In this document: positions 41,801-49,991 of the stretch, one piece after another
How the letters are laid out: every line of letters starts with the position of its first letter
How positions within the stretch are numbered: the stretch's first letter is position 1
Source of the DNA: Candidatus Latescibacterota bacterium
Lineage (GTDB): Bacteria > Krumholzibacteriota > Krumholzibacteriia > JACNKJ01
Assembly: GCA_020633725.1 (NCBI GenBank)
Contig: JACKDC010000001.1
Location: 496,001 to 560,000 of the forward strand
Length of the DNA stretch: 64,000 nucleotides
Direction: 5' to 3'
Position numbers and translations under genes: made by a program
Notes under the pieces: generated by a model
What the model saw: only the letters and a program-made list of their open reading frames with translations
Databases searched by the model: none
What the model was told of the DNA's origin: nothing

Positions 41801-43910
41801 CGGTGGCGCCCGCCAGGGGGGCGGCGCCGTCGCTGACCTGTCCCGACACGCTGCAGGGGTTGGGGCTGAGCGTCAGCACGAGGCCGCTCTGGCCGCCGCC
41901 GGGCGCGAGGGTGAGCTGCAGCGGGGGGCCGGGGCTGTAGCCGGCCTTGCTCGCGCGCAGGGTCCAGGTGCCGGGCGCGAGGGAGAGCTGCCAGGCGCCC
42001 TGGCTGCCGCTGAGCGCGGTCTGGGGATAGCCGGCGCTGGGGGTGGCCGTGACGGTCGCGCCGCCCACCATGCCGCCGCCCGCCTGCACGAAGCCGTTGA
42101 GGATGGCCGCCTGGGCGCTGAGCGTGAGCGGGGGATCGAGGGCGAGGTCCTGCCCCGGGGCGAAGCTGAGCGTGCGCGGCGCCGGCGAGACGTAGCCGGG
42201 CTTGGCGGCCGTGAGCGTCCACAGGCCGGCGTCGAGGTTGAACTGGAACTGCCCGTCGCTGCCGGTGAAGGCCTGCAGGCTCTCGCCGTCGCGGGCGAGC
42301 GTGACCGTGGCCGACACCACCGGCGCGCCGCTGGCGTTCAGCGCGGCGCCGGCCAGCGTGCAACTGTTGGGCTCGACGTGCAGCGGCGCGGGCAGCGTCT
42401 GATAGGCGCCGGGCTGGGCCGTCACCAGCAGGCTGTCGGCGGCGTGGTAGCCGCTGCGGGTGGCCTTGAGCCGCCAGACGCCGGGCGTGACGCCGAGCTG
42501 GAAGCCGCCGCCGCCGCCCGCGTCCACCTGGCGCAGCTCGCCCGTGAGCGTGTCGCGCGCGCTCACCACGGCGTAGGCGACGGGCTGGGATTGCAGATCG
42601 CGAACGGTGCCGGCCAGCGTGGCGGGACTGGGCGGCAGCACGAGCGTGACGGTGCGCAGCGAGTCCTCGATCACCTCGGCCTGCGCGCTCGCGTCCTCGT
42701 GGCCGTCGAAGGAGGCTTCGAGCAGGTAGGCGCCGGGACTGAGGTCGTCGTCCCAGCCGCCGCTCGAACCGGTGACCACGGGAAGCGCGCTGCCGCCGCC
42801 GCCCAGGGGCGTGAGCAGCACCTGCACGTAGGCGAGGACGTCGCCGTTGTCGTCGCGCGTGCGGATCTTGAGACGCCCCGAGGCCACCACGTAGACGAAC
42901 TCGCGGGGCGCGCTGGCGGTGCCCTGGCCGCTCTCGTCCAGCGCGTAGACCTTCCAGCGGTAGCGCGAGTCGACCAGCAGGCTGGACGCGGGCAGCTCGA
43001 GCGACGTCTGGCCCGTCACCTGATCGAAGACGCCCACCGCACCCTCGTTGCCGTCCTCGTCGACGATGCGGCTGAGCACGAACTGGTAGTGGCTCGCGCC
43101 GTCGACGGCGGACCAGTTGAAAACCACGGAGTCGCTCTGCAGCGTATCGCCCTCGGCGGGGGCGAGGAGGACGGGTGCGTCGAGGGCGCTGCCGCCATCC
43201 ACGTTGAAGGCGCTCACGCCGGCCTGGCGCGTGCTCGAGAGCGCCGGGTTGTTGCCGTAGTTGTTCAGGACGAGCCAGTTGTAGGTGGGCCCGGGCACCA
43301 GCGGCGCGGCGTTGCCGTTCATGCCGGTGAAGAAGCCCGAGGGGTCCACGTCGCCGTAGGCGATGCTCGTCGACGGCGTGATCGCCTGCCACACGATCGC
43401 CGCGCCGGCGATCACGGGATCGCCGTTCTCGTCCTCCTCGATGAGGATCTCCTGGTCGCTGAACAGCACGTGGTAGTAGGGCACGCCCAGCACCGGCTCC
43501 CAGCGCAGGGTGACGCCCCCGCCCGGCACGGTGTCGCCGTTGGCCGGCGAGAGCATCAGCGGGGCCTGGTCGGCCTCGATGAAGAGCGGAAAGGGCAGGC
43601 TGGTGTCGGCGGCGTTCACCAGGCTGACGAGCCGCGCGGTCCACGCGCCGGGCATGAGGCCGAGACTGTCGGGGACGAAGTCCAGCGCGCCGGGGCCGCC
43701 GGCGGCGCCGTCGAGGGGCAGCAGGTTCTCTGGCGTGGGCCCCAGCTCGAGCTGGCAGTCCAGCGGCTCGGCCCAGCGGAGGGAGAGCGTGTCGCCGAGC
43801 GCGGTGAGGCCGCCCGGGATCTGCGTGGGATGGACGTCGCCCACGCCGGCCAGCGCGGCGCAGGGCGCCAGCAGGGCGATGAAGAAGAGCGTTGCGTGGC
43901 GGCGGGTCAT
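38895..43910 (-). CDS. Giant surface protein with about 12 carboxypeptidase-regulatory-like repeats and FlgD-like C-terminus
   Basis: 1671 residues, signal peptide 1-21. Residues about 115-345 contain two fibronectin-III-like units (ANGDTVPGGGVTLRWEP, PAEGDTLQSDSVVFNWS). From about 345 to 1350 run roughly twelve tandem 75-90-residue beta-sandwich domains of the CarboxypepD_reg/CnaB type, each with a G-x-V-x-D/A start, a PLAGATV-like strand, a DGxF/Y turn and a PGxWTLxAxKxGY ending. A ZU5-like segment (GVSISLPAGALAQ) follows near 1450. The last about 95 residues form a FlgD-Ig/T9SS-like domain (ANPFSPALG, VYNLLGDPVRTLL, SWDGLTDAG, NGRYLLRLVV). Probably an extended adhesin or stalk. Flanked in the operon by two outer-membrane barrels. 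Confidence 0.85.
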   Translation of the reverse strand: MTRRHATLFFIALLAPCAALAGVGDVHPTQIPGGLTALGDTLSLRWAEPLDCQLELGPTPENLLPLDGAAGGPGALDFVPDSLGLMPGAWTARLVSLVNAADTSLPFPLFIEADQAPLMLSPANGDTVPGGGVTLRWEPVLGVPYYHVLFSDQEILIEEDENGDPVIAGAAIVWQAITPSTSIAYGDVDPSGFFTGMNGNAAPLVPGPTYNWLVLNNYGNNPALSSTRQAGVSAFNVDGGSALDAPVLLAPAEGDTLQSDSVVFNWSAVDGASHYQFVLSRIVDEDGNEGAVGVFDQVTGQTSLELPASSLLVDSRYRWKVYALDESGQGTASAPREFVYVVASGRLKIRTRDDNGDVLAYVQVLLTPLGGGGSALPVVTGSSGGWDDDLSPGAYLLEASFDGHEDASAQAEVIEDSLRTVTLVLPPSPATLAGTVRDLQSQPVAYAVVSARDTLTGELRQVDAGGGGGFQLGVTPGVWRLKATRSGYHAADSLLVTAQPGAYQTLPAPLHVEPNSCTLAGAALNASGAPVVSATVTLARDGESLQAFTGSDGQFQFNLDAGLWTLTAAKPGYVSPAPRTLSFAPGQDLALDPPLTLSAQAAILNGFVQAGGGMVGGATVTATPSAGYPQTALSGSQGAWQLSLAPGTWTLRASKAGYSPGPPLQLTLAPGGGQSGLVLTLSPNPCSVSGQVSDGAAPLAGATVTGGGASAGSLWDGSYTLTLPAGTQLLQASKTGYSGAQQTLELAPGQQLTGVDFVLAPGAATVSGQVLSEGLPVAGATVWLRGDTDSLAQLSGPSGGFSLSAPPGAYLLGATKAAMLGDGPVALTLAPGQSLPGQLLTLTPAGARLSGTVTADGAPLPAAQLRAVSALGEASTGCDPSGGWSLLLDGGADWTVTASRSGYGSVSAATGVLADGATWQHDFALTPQPAQLSGRVRDDEGLDVAGALLRLDAGADSLTVATDGSGRYAISLAPGDWTLSLAPAGFAPYSAVLTLPVGSTVHNPVLETRFARLDGTVADADGAPLGGVTLTVSGAASGSALSGADGAFHFPRLLAGASTLKAQKSGFAVAQEPLLLAEDETAALDLVLTAHTGTLSGAVRGDGDSPLAGASVQLRAGGQLVAQALTDGDGLFAVSGLDLAQALSVSASLAGHSAVSTNPLLNVLPPAAGLLFQLAPDDGVIRGRLTDADSGVPVAGALVIVDDGAGYHGEALSDAAGDFVAAGLRRASVYSLVADAAGWAPLALDAVSPDGAPLALALTSAPASIYGTLYGGREPGSPLPAGSRLRGVAGSGGVDVSVAVDALGAYSLGALPPGSYTLVLRADGYLSEPRQQIVQVGEGQAAGPYDFELVETSLASLEISGVDELDNDGSAIFRGAQLSADGEQLDYPLAWTVEPANAGTLDAATGRFTPRADFLGTVTLGARHLASGLSATRALSVTARVSPDSARVLDDGNGVSISLPAGALAQTTRLSMRRRTPGPLRRRAGSFRVEGELYRFLPDGLAFGVDTPATLTLPIPNPLFNQRLAMGWWDAEALRWEAMLANKGSAGLSRSLAHFSEYALLVANTPLGVADAAFSANPFSPALGPVQLSFVLSSQAMAAPLVDLTVYNLLGDPVRTLLRHEALEVGVAQVVSWDGLTDAGELARNGRYLLRLVVDDGRDRAERILQLVLIK
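39860..42880 (-). repeat. Tandem protein-domain repeats (about 12 units of about 250 bp)
   Basis: The giant protein gene encodes about twelve consecutive copies of one domain, each near 84 residues. The DNA of the units is diverged, so this is an old duplication series rather than a recent tandem array. Recurrent pieces are SGTV or SGQV at the start, GATV after a Leu-Ala/Pro-Val, and ASKTGY, AAKPGY, ASKAGY or ATRSGY near the end. Confidence 0.85.
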
Positions 43911-43924
43911 CGTCCTCTCCCGGA

Positions 43925-45370
43925 TCAGAGCAGCAGGGTTCCGCTGAGTCGCAGCGACGGCAGCGGGGCGGCGCTGAGCATGGCGTCCAGGCGCAGGCGC
44001 TCGCCCACGCGCGCGCCGCCGCCCAGGGTCAGCATGGGCAGCGGCAGCAGGCCCGACGCGTGCGTCTCGCCATCGAAGACCACGCGCGGCGACGCGAGCA
44101 GCACGCCCAGCGACAGGGAGGCGGGCCCCGAGTAGACGCCCGCCTTCAGCAGGCCCCGCGGGCGCAGGGCGAGTTCGGTGTCCAGGTAGCGCAGGCTGCC
44201 GTCGCCCCAGAAGACGCTGCCGTCGAGGCTCAGACTCACCGGGCCCAGGAAGCTCGCGGCGCCGAGGCCGAGGCTGCCGGGCAGGGCGAGGCGGAAGCGG
44301 TCGTCCACGGGGGAGTCCACCGCCTCGGTGCGCGTGGGCTGCGACAGCGACAGCTGCGCCGGGTCGATGCCGCCGTCGGCGTAGGCCACCAGCCGCCGCA
44401 GCGAGAGCTCCGCGCTGCCGGGCAGCTCCACGGGCGGGCTGGCCTGCAGCACCAGGCCGAGCGCCAGGCGCGGCACCGGGCGCCAGCCCGCGCCCAGCCG
44501 CAGGGTCCAGCCGTGGCCGGCGTAGTCGCCGTGCACGCTCTGGTCGAGGGAGTTCTCCCAGGCGTCGTTCGGGTCGCCGAAGCTGAACTCGCGACCGCCG
44601 GTGGACATGATGCCCTCGGTGTCGGCGAGGCCGTCGACCTGCGCGCGGTAAGCGAGCCAGTCCACGCCGACGCCGACGCTGAGATCCGGCAGCGGCCGCA
44701 GGCCCATCGCCACGCTGTAGCGGCGGGCGCGCAGCCGCAGGCGCGCGCTGAGGTCGAGGTCCGCGCGCAGGAGCACCGTCTCCGTCTGGTCGCCGAGCGT
44801 CTTCTCGATGTCCGCCCAGGCCTGCAGGCCCGTGGCGAGCAGATCGAGGTCGAGGGCGAAGGGCGCGTCAATCGTGAACGACGCTGTACCCGCGGGTAGC
44901 GGCAGGATCAGTGCTGCGGTCCCGAGGCCCCCGGGGTGGAAGACGCTGGCGTCGGCCGTCGAGGCCACCAGCGTGCCGCCGTCGGCCAGGTGGTCCTCCA
45001 GCAGATCGTCCGTGCGCGACACGAGCTCGTCGTCGAGGCCGAGCATGCCGCCGAGGTCGAGGCCGAGGCGGGGGCCGAGATCCGCGGACAGCAGGGGACG
45101 TCCCACGAGGCCCAGCAGCGCCGGGTTGTGGAGCTGTCGTCCCGGTCCGGGGTAGATGGGCGCGACGGTGGTCTGCAGTCCCGCCACGCCCGGGCCCAGC
45201 AGCGCGACGCTGGTCGCGCCCATGGTCAGGGCGAGCTGGCCGCCTTCGAAGTGTTGGATTTTTGCAAGAGAATCGTCATCTTGCCCGCTGGCGAGGCGCG
45301 GCAGGCCCAGCGCGAGGGCGGCCACGACGAGGAAGCGTGGGGCGTCGATCATCCAGCGTGGGGTGTTCAC
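43925..45370 (-). CDS. Outer-membrane beta-barrel protein, first gene of surface operon
   Basis: 481 residues from the GTG at 45370, which has GGAGGGAG upstream on the minus strand; a longer frame from 45430 has no ribosome site. Signal peptide about 1-29 (RLASG). It shares the LHNPALLGL motif of PorV/FadL-like barrels and then shows long alternating strands rich in Leu/Gly/Asp (LSARLRLRARRYSVAMGL, SLSLDGSVFWGDGSLRY) to a C-terminal LRLSGTLLL. Probably an outer-membrane transporter or secretion partner of the giant protein, whose gene starts 14 bases downstream. Confidence 0.72.
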   Translation of the reverse strand: MNTPRWMIDAPRFLVVAALALGLPRLASGQDDDSLAKIQHFEGGQLALTMGATSVALLGPGVAGLQTTVAPIYPGPGRQLHNPALLGLVGRPLLSADLGPRLGLDLGGMLGLDDELVSRTDDLLEDHLADGGTLVASTADASVFHPGGLGTAALILPLPAGTASFTIDAPFALDLDLLATGLQAWADIEKTLGDQTETVLLRADLDLSARLRLRARRYSVAMGLRPLPDLSVGVGVDWLAYRAQVDGLADTEGIMSTGGREFSFGDPNDAWENSLDQSVHGDYAGHGWTLRLGAGWRPVPRLALGLVLQASPPVELPGSAELSLRRLVAYADGGIDPAQLSLSQPTRTEAVDSPVDDRFRLALPGSLGLGAASFLGPVSLSLDGSVFWGDGSLRYLDTELALRPRGLLKAGVYSGPASLSLGVLLASPRVVFDGETHASGLLPLPMLTLGGGARVGERLRLDAMLSAAPLPSLRLSGTLLL

Positions 45371-45415
45371 GGAAGGCTCCCTCCTCGTGCGCAGGCGTCC
45401 GTCGCCCGTTCTATT

Positions 45416-45434
45416 GCAAGTTTGTGGCAAGTTT
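45416..45434 (-). promoter_or_regulatory. Direct repeat GCAAGTTT, 11-bp period, upstream of surface operon
   Basis: GCAAGTTT occurs at 45416-45423 and 45427-45434 (plus-strand reading), one helical turn apart, about 46-64 bp upstream of the outer-membrane gene start. A further GCAG/CTTGC fragment follows. The stretch is AT-rich for the genome and could bind a regulator. No convincing -35/-10 pair was found around it. Confidence 0.35.
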
Positions 45435-45477
45435 TCTTGCAGCCCCGCGGCGAGCGCTCGCCCGAGGGCGCAGCGGG

Positions 45478-45486
45478 TGCTAGACT
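45478..45486 (+). promoter_or_regulatory. Extended -10 element of the DegT-type gene
   Basis: TG-C-TAGACT (45478-45486) copies the extended -10 seen at other promoters in the window. No -35 hexamer lies 16-18 bp upstream. Transcription would begin near 45493, about 24 bases before the preferred GTG. Confidence 0.35.
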
Positions 45487-45516
45487 GCCCGCTTCCTGCC
45501 CACGATGGAGGATGTC

Positions 45517-46632
45517 GTGACGAAGGTGCCTCAGCTCGACCTGCCCGCCCAGTACGCCGCGTTGCGCGACGACATCCGCGCCCGGGTGGATGCGCTCTTC
45601 GAGTCGCAGAGCTTCATCCTCGGCGCGGCCGTGGCGGACTTCGAGGCGGCCATGGCCGATTACCTCGGCGTGCCGGGAGCGGTGGGCATCTCCAGCGGCA
45701 GCGAGGCGCTGCGCATCGCGCTGGCCGTGCTCGACGTGGGCCCGGGCGACGAGGTGCTGCTGCCCGCCTTCACCTTCTTCGCCACCGCGGGCGCCGTGGC
45801 GCAGCGCGGGGCGACGCCCGTCTTCGTGGACGTGGACGAGCATTTCCTCATGGACCCGGACGACGCGCGGCGCGTCCTGACTCCGCGCACGCGAGCGGCG
45901 ATCGGCGTGCACCTCTATGGACGTCAGATGGACTGGCGGCCCTGGCGCGCGCTGGCCGAGGAGCACGGGCTCGCGCTCATCGAGGACGCGGCGCAGTCCG
46001 TGGGCTCGCGCGACGCGCTGGGGGCCAGCGGCAGTCTGGGCCACGCCGCGGCTTTCAGCTTCTTCCCCAGCAAGAACCTCGGCGGCGCGGGCGACGGCGG
46101 CCTCTTCACCAGCCCCGATCCCGCGCTGCTGGAGCGCGCGCGCCGCTACCGCAATCACGGCGAGACGCAGCGCTATCACCACGCGGAAGTCGGCGTGAAC
46201 GGGCGGCTCGACGCCCTGCAGGCCGCGGTGCTCCACGCGAAGCTGCCGCACCTCGACGGCTGGAATCGCGCACGGCGCGCGCTGGCGGCGCGCTACGCCG
46301 AGGGCATCGCCGCGCGCGGGCTGGCGGACGTCCTGCGCGCGCCGGCCCTGCCGGTGGGCGAGGAGCACGTCTTCCATCAGTTCACGCTGCGGGCCGAGCG
46401 GCGCGACGCGCTCCTGGCGCACCTGCAGGCGGCCGGCATCGGCGCGGCGATCTACTATCCCGTGCCCCTGCACCGCCAGCCCTGCTTCGCGGATCTGCCC
46501 GGCGTCGCGCGGGCGCTGCCGATGACCGAACGCCTGTCGGCGGAGGTCGTCAGCCTGCCCATCTATCCGGAGCTGGGAGAGGAGCGGCAGGACGCCGTGC
46601 TGGACGCGCTGGCGGAGTTCTACGCGCGCTAG
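45517..46632 (+). CDS. DegT/DnrJ/EryC1 family sugar aminotransferase
   Basis: 371 residues from the GTG at 45517, with GGAGG (45506-45510) 6 bases upstream; the ATG at 45505 overlaps that site and lacks one of its own. PLP-dependent: QLDLPAQYAALRDDI, GISSGSEALRIAL, PAFTFFATAGAV, IEDAAQSVGS and the PLP lysine in FFPSKNLGGAGDGG (Lys186), HQFTLRA near the end. These enzymes make amino-sugars for surface polysaccharides. No other polysaccharide genes are adjacent. Stop codon shares CTAG with the convergent gene. Confidence 0.9.
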   Translation: MTKVPQLDLPAQYAALRDDIRARVDALFESQSFILGAAVADFEAAMADYLGVPGAVGISSGSEALRIALAVLDVGPGDEVLLPAFTFFATAGAVAQRGATPVFVDVDEHFLMDPDDARRVLTPRTRAAIGVHLYGRQMDWRPWRALAEEHGLALIEDAAQSVGSRDALGASGSLGHAAAFSFFPSKNLGGAGDGGLFTSPDPALLERARRYRNHGETQRYHHAEVGVNGRLDALQAAVLHAKLPHLDGWNRARRALAARYAEGIAARGLADVLRAPALPVGEEHVFHQFTLRAERRDALLAHLQAAGIGAAIYYPVPLHRQPCFADLPGVARALPMTERLSAEVVSLPIYPELGEERQDAVLDALAEFYAR

Positions 46633-48107
46633 TTGTGCTTCTGCAGCTGACGGGCCTCGTGGACGATCTCCTGCCGCACGCCCGAGCTGCCGCGCGCGAG
46701 GCGCGTGAAGTCGTGCCGTGAGATGTAGCGCGGCCCGAGGAAGGTGCGCAGCGCGCTGAGCGGGATGCCCGTGGGGTTCTCGAGCAGCGCCAGGGGCACG
46801 CCGCGGCAGGCCGCGCCGCTGTGCAGACGCCGCTCGCGCGCGATGCGCAGCAGCACCTTCAGGCTGCGGCTGCCGCGCGCGATGGCCTCCACCACGCCGT
46901 GACGCTGGCTCCACTGCTCGTTGTCGAGGATGCGCTCGCAGAACGCGTCGTCCTGCAGCCGGCTGCGCAGCATGAGCAGCGGCGAGCCCTCGTCGCGCCA
47001 GCCTTCGGGACTCATGGGGCAGCCGTCGGGGCTGACCCACTCGGACCAGAGCAGCGCGTCGAGGTCGACCCAGTACAGCCCCTCGGACTCGCTCACGGCG
47101 CTGGCGCGGAAGAGCGTCCGCGGGGGGCGTTCGCCCAGGCCCAGGCGCCGTTGACGCCAGCGCAGGGGCAGGAGCAGCGCCGCGTGGAGCGTCTTGCGGT
47201 AGCGGCGGCCGCCGAGCGTGCGCAGGAGGCCCACCCAGGCCGTGGGTTCGTCGCCGACGAGTTCCGTGCTGCTCATCCAGTTCACCCAGCCGGAGAGCAG
47301 CTGCGAGGGAAGCGATTCGCCCTTGTTCAGCGCGTGGCGCCAGCCCACGAGCTCCTCCTCGCCGAGGTACTGCTCGAGGGGATGCTTGAAGCCGCGCGCG
47401 CCGCGCTCGACGAGCGCCTGGAGGTCGCCCTGCCACTCGTCGAGGGCGACGACCAGCGGCAGCAGGCGGGCGAGGGCGGCGGGGTCGTAGTCTCCGACCT
47501 GGTCGACGAGCCGCGCGCCGCGCAGGCTGGCCGCGCGGCCTTCGAGCAGCAGCAGCCGGGCGAGCGCGTCGGGCAGAGGATGGGGCATGCCCTCCGGGGC
47601 GGCGAGCAGTGCGCTCAGGGCGTCGCGCGGGCCGGCGAGCGAGGACTGGAACTGCTCGGGCGGGCCCATGGGCTCCACGATGGCGAGTAGTTCCGCGAGC
47701 CAGGCGGTCTCCTCGTCGCTCGCGGGCGCGGTGACGAGGAGCAGTCGCCGGCCCAGCCGGTCCAGGTGCCGCAGCGTGGCGACGCGCTCGGGGTAGAGCA
47801 CGCTGCGGGGGCGTCCGCAGAGGAAGCTGAAGAGCAGGCGCAGGCCGGCGGGGTCTTCCCGATAGGCCGCGCCGATGATGGCCTCGAGCAGGCGCTGCCG
47901 CGTGCCGCGCTCCTGTTCGGCGAGCAGGGTCCAGAGCGCGTCGCGACGTCGGCGGGGATGCGCCTCGTCGGCGATGCCGGCGAGCGGGCCGTCGAAGGCG
48001 GGCGCGCCGGGCGCCCAGCGGTCGAGGGCGTCCGCGAGGGCGCGCTCCTCGGCGTCGGGCGTCCGGGTGAGGACGGTGCTGTCGTTGGCCACCAGTTCGG
48101 CCGGCAT
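46629..48107 (-). CDS. Large helical protein of unknown function
   Basis: 492 residues from the ATG at 48107 (CTGGAG before it). No signal peptide or membrane helices. It is rich in Leu, Ala, Arg and Glu and predicted helical throughout, probably HEAT/ARM-like. The C-terminal portion has LALLENPTGIPLSALRTFLG and DFTRLARGSSGVRQEIVHEA, resembling the N-P-x-T/P-x-x-x-A-L plus D-L-x-x-L-A-x pattern seen in uncharacterised helical-repeat proteins. I cannot assign a function. It lies next to an ABC exporter but on its own unit. Confidence 0.7.
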   Translation of the reverse strand: MPAELVANDSTVLTRTPDAEERALADALDRWAPGAPAFDGPLAGIADEAHPRRRRDALWTLLAEQERGTRQRLLEAIIGAAYREDPAGLRLLFSFLCGRPRSVLYPERVATLRHLDRLGRRLLLVTAPASDEETAWLAELLAIVEPMGPPEQFQSSLAGPRDALSALLAAPEGMPHPLPDALARLLLLEGRAASLRGARLVDQVGDYDPAALARLLPLVVALDEWQGDLQALVERGARGFKHPLEQYLGEEELVGWRHALNKGESLPSQLLSGWVNWMSSTELVGDEPTAWVGLLRTLGGRRYRKTLHAALLLPLRWRQRRLGLGERPPRTLFRASAVSESEGLYWVDLDALLWSEWVSPDGCPMSPEGWRDEGSPLLMLRSRLQDDAFCERILDNEQWSQRHGVVEAIARGSRSLKVLLRIARERRLHSGAACRGVPLALLENPTGIPLSALRTFLGPRYISRHDFTRLARGSSGVRQEIVHEARQLQKHN

Positions 48108-48200
48108 CGAGGCTCCAGGGGGAAGCGAAGGAAACGCCGCGCCACGGGCGTCGCCGGTAGCGCCGTTCACCGCGGCACGTTGCAAGGACGGGTCCAGCGG

Positions 48201-49991
48201 TCAGGCGGAGGGCGTGTCCAGGTATTGCAGGCGGTGGAGTCGCGCGTAGACGCCGTCCAGCGCGAGCAGCTCCTCGTGGCGACCGGACTCCACGATGCGG
48301 CCGCGCTGCACCACCAGGATGCGATCCGCGCCGCGCACGGTGGACAGACGGTGCGCCACCACCACGCTGGTCCGCCCGGCGAGCAGCCGCTCGAGTCCCT
48401 GCTGGATGAGCGCCTCGGTCTCGGTGTCCACGGAGCTCGTGGCCTCGTCGAGGATCAGCACGGCGGGGTCGTGGGCGAGGGCGCGGGCGAAGGCGATGAG
48501 CTGCTTCTGCCCCGTGGACAGACCGCCGCCGCCCTGGGTGAGCGCCGTGTCGAAGCCGCGGGGCAGTCGCTCGATGAAGTCCAGCGCCCCCACGGCCTCT
48601 GCCGCCGCGCGCACGCGCGCCGCGTCGATGCCCGCGTTCCCCAGGTGGATGTTCTCGCCGATGCTGCCCGGGAACAGGAAGATGTCCTGCTGCACCAGCG
48701 CCACCTGTCCCCGCAGCACACCGCGTGGGAGGTCGCGCAGATCCACGCCGTCGAGCAGCACGCGCCCCTGCTGCGGCTCGTAGAAGCGCAGCAGCAGGCT
48801 CAGGATGCTCGACTTGCCGCCGCCCGTCGGGCCCACCAGGGCGAGGCGTTCGCCGGGCGCCACGTGGAAGGCCACGTCGTGGAGCACGGGCAGGGCCGGG
48901 TCGTAGCCGAAGCGGATGCCCTCGAAGCGGATCTCCCCGCGCAGGCGCGGCGGCGAGGCGGGCAGCGCCGGCGACGGGGGCTCGGGCTCCGTGTCCAGCA
49001 GCCGGAAGATGCGCTCGCTGGAGGCCATGGCCGCCTGCATGATGTTGAACTTCTCGCTGAGGTCGCTGATGGGCTGGAAGAAGCGCCGCGCGTAGAGGAT
49101 GAAGGCCGCCAGATCGCCGAGGCTCAGCGCCGCGTCGCCGCCCGTGCTGTACCAGTGGCCGCCGAAGCCGAGGCTCAGGGAGATCGACAGCACCGCGATC
49201 ACTTCCACGAGCGGGAAGAAGAGCCCCAGGTTGAAGACGCTGTCCAGATGGGCCCGCGTGTGGGAGCGGTTGAGCTCGCGGAAGCGGCCGGCGGCGCGCT
49301 CTTCCTGGCCGTAGGCCTGGATCACCTCCATGCCGGCGAGGTGCTCCTGCAGGAAGGCGTTGATGGCGGCCACGCGCACCTGCACCTGGCGGAAGTTGGT
49401 GCGCAGGCGTCCGCGGAAGTAGAGCGTGATGAGGCTGAGCACCGGCAGCAGCGCGAAGGTCACCAGGGCGAGCCGCACGTTGAGCAGGAAGAGGTAGCCC
49501 AGGATCACCGCCAGGGTGATGAGATCGCCGATGATCGCCACCAGGCCCGAGCTGAACATCTCGTTGAGCAGCTCGACGTCGCTGGTGATGCGCGTCATCA
49601 GCCGGCCCACGGGATTGCGGTCGAAGAAGGCCACGGGCAGGCGCTGGAGGTGGGCGAAGAGCTCCAGGCGGAGATCGAGCATGAAGCGCTGGCCGAGGCC
49701 GACGACGATGAGCGTCTGCAGGTAGCCGAGGCCGAACTCGGCGAGCAGCACGAGACCGAAGAGCAGCGACGCGTAGAGCAGGGCGGAGGGATCCGAGCCC
49801 ACGATGCCACGGTCAATGCCCACCTTGACGAGGTAGGGCCCTGCGAGACCGGCAAGGCTGGCGCAGGCGAGCAGCACGACGGCCAGCGCCACCCGCCAGC
49901 GATAGGGGTGGAGGTAGCGCAGGGCGCGCCGCATCAGCCGCGCGTCGTAGGCCTTCTGGGGGGCGAGGTCGGCCTGGAGGTAGTCGCTCAC
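48201..49991 (-). CDS. ABC exporter half-transporter with consensus Walker B, degenerate signature
   Basis: 596 residues; GTG start overlapping the upstream gene's stop (GTGA). Type IV ABC exporter with six membrane helices (about 30-330) and a C-terminal ATPase: Walker A GPTGGGKSS, Q-loop QQDIFLFPGS, signature LSTGQ (Gly to Thr change), Walker B VLILDEAT with the catalytic Glu, and H-loop VAHRLSTV. Pairs with the protein encoded just upstream to make a heterodimer with one good and one degenerate ATP site. Substrate unknown: drug, lipid or peptide exporters share this design. Confidence 0.93.
   Translation of the reverse strand: MSDYLQADLAPQKAYDARLMRRALRYLHPYRWRVALAVVLLACASLAGLAGPYLVKVGIDRGIVGSDPSALLYASLLFGLVLLAEFGLGYLQTLIVVGLGQRFMLDLRLELFAHLQRLPVAFFDRNPVGRLMTRITSDVELLNEMFSSGLVAIIGDLITLAVILGYLFLLNVRLALVTFALLPVLSLITLYFRGRLRTNFRQVQVRVAAINAFLQEHLAGMEVIQAYGQEERAAGRFRELNRSHTRAHLDSVFNLGLFFPLVEVIAVLSISLSLGFGGHWYSTGGDAALSLGDLAAFILYARRFFQPISDLSEKFNIMQAAMASSERIFRLLDTEPEPPSPALPASPPRLRGEIRFEGIRFGYDPALPVLHDVAFHVAPGERLALVGPTGGGKSSILSLLLRFYEPQQGRVLLDGVDLRDLPRGVLRGQVALVQQDIFLFPGSIGENIHLGNAGIDAARVRAAAEAVGALDFIERLPRGFDTALTQGGGGLSTGQKQLIAFARALAHDPAVLILDEATSSVDTETEALIQQGLERLLAGRTSVVVAHRLSTVRGADRILVVQRGRIVESGRHEELLALDGVYARLHRLQYLDTPSA

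Noticed and set aside
38895..43910. Repeat region as a CRISPR or DNA-level tandem array
   Set aside because: The similarity is in the protein, the DNA units are diverged and about 250 bp long, with no spacers.
40287..44135. Open frame of 1282 codons on the plus strand, antisense to the giant surface protein
   Set aside because: It runs through the whole repeat region with an Arg/Glu/Gly-rich composition typical of a high-GC shadow frame. The minus-strand protein has a signal peptide, repeats and a sorting domain.
45391..45440. Sigma-70 promoter for the surface operon
   Set aside because: Only weak hexamers (CTGCAA-N18-TGCAAT or an isolated TAGAAC) could be drawn, below the quality of the other promoters reported.
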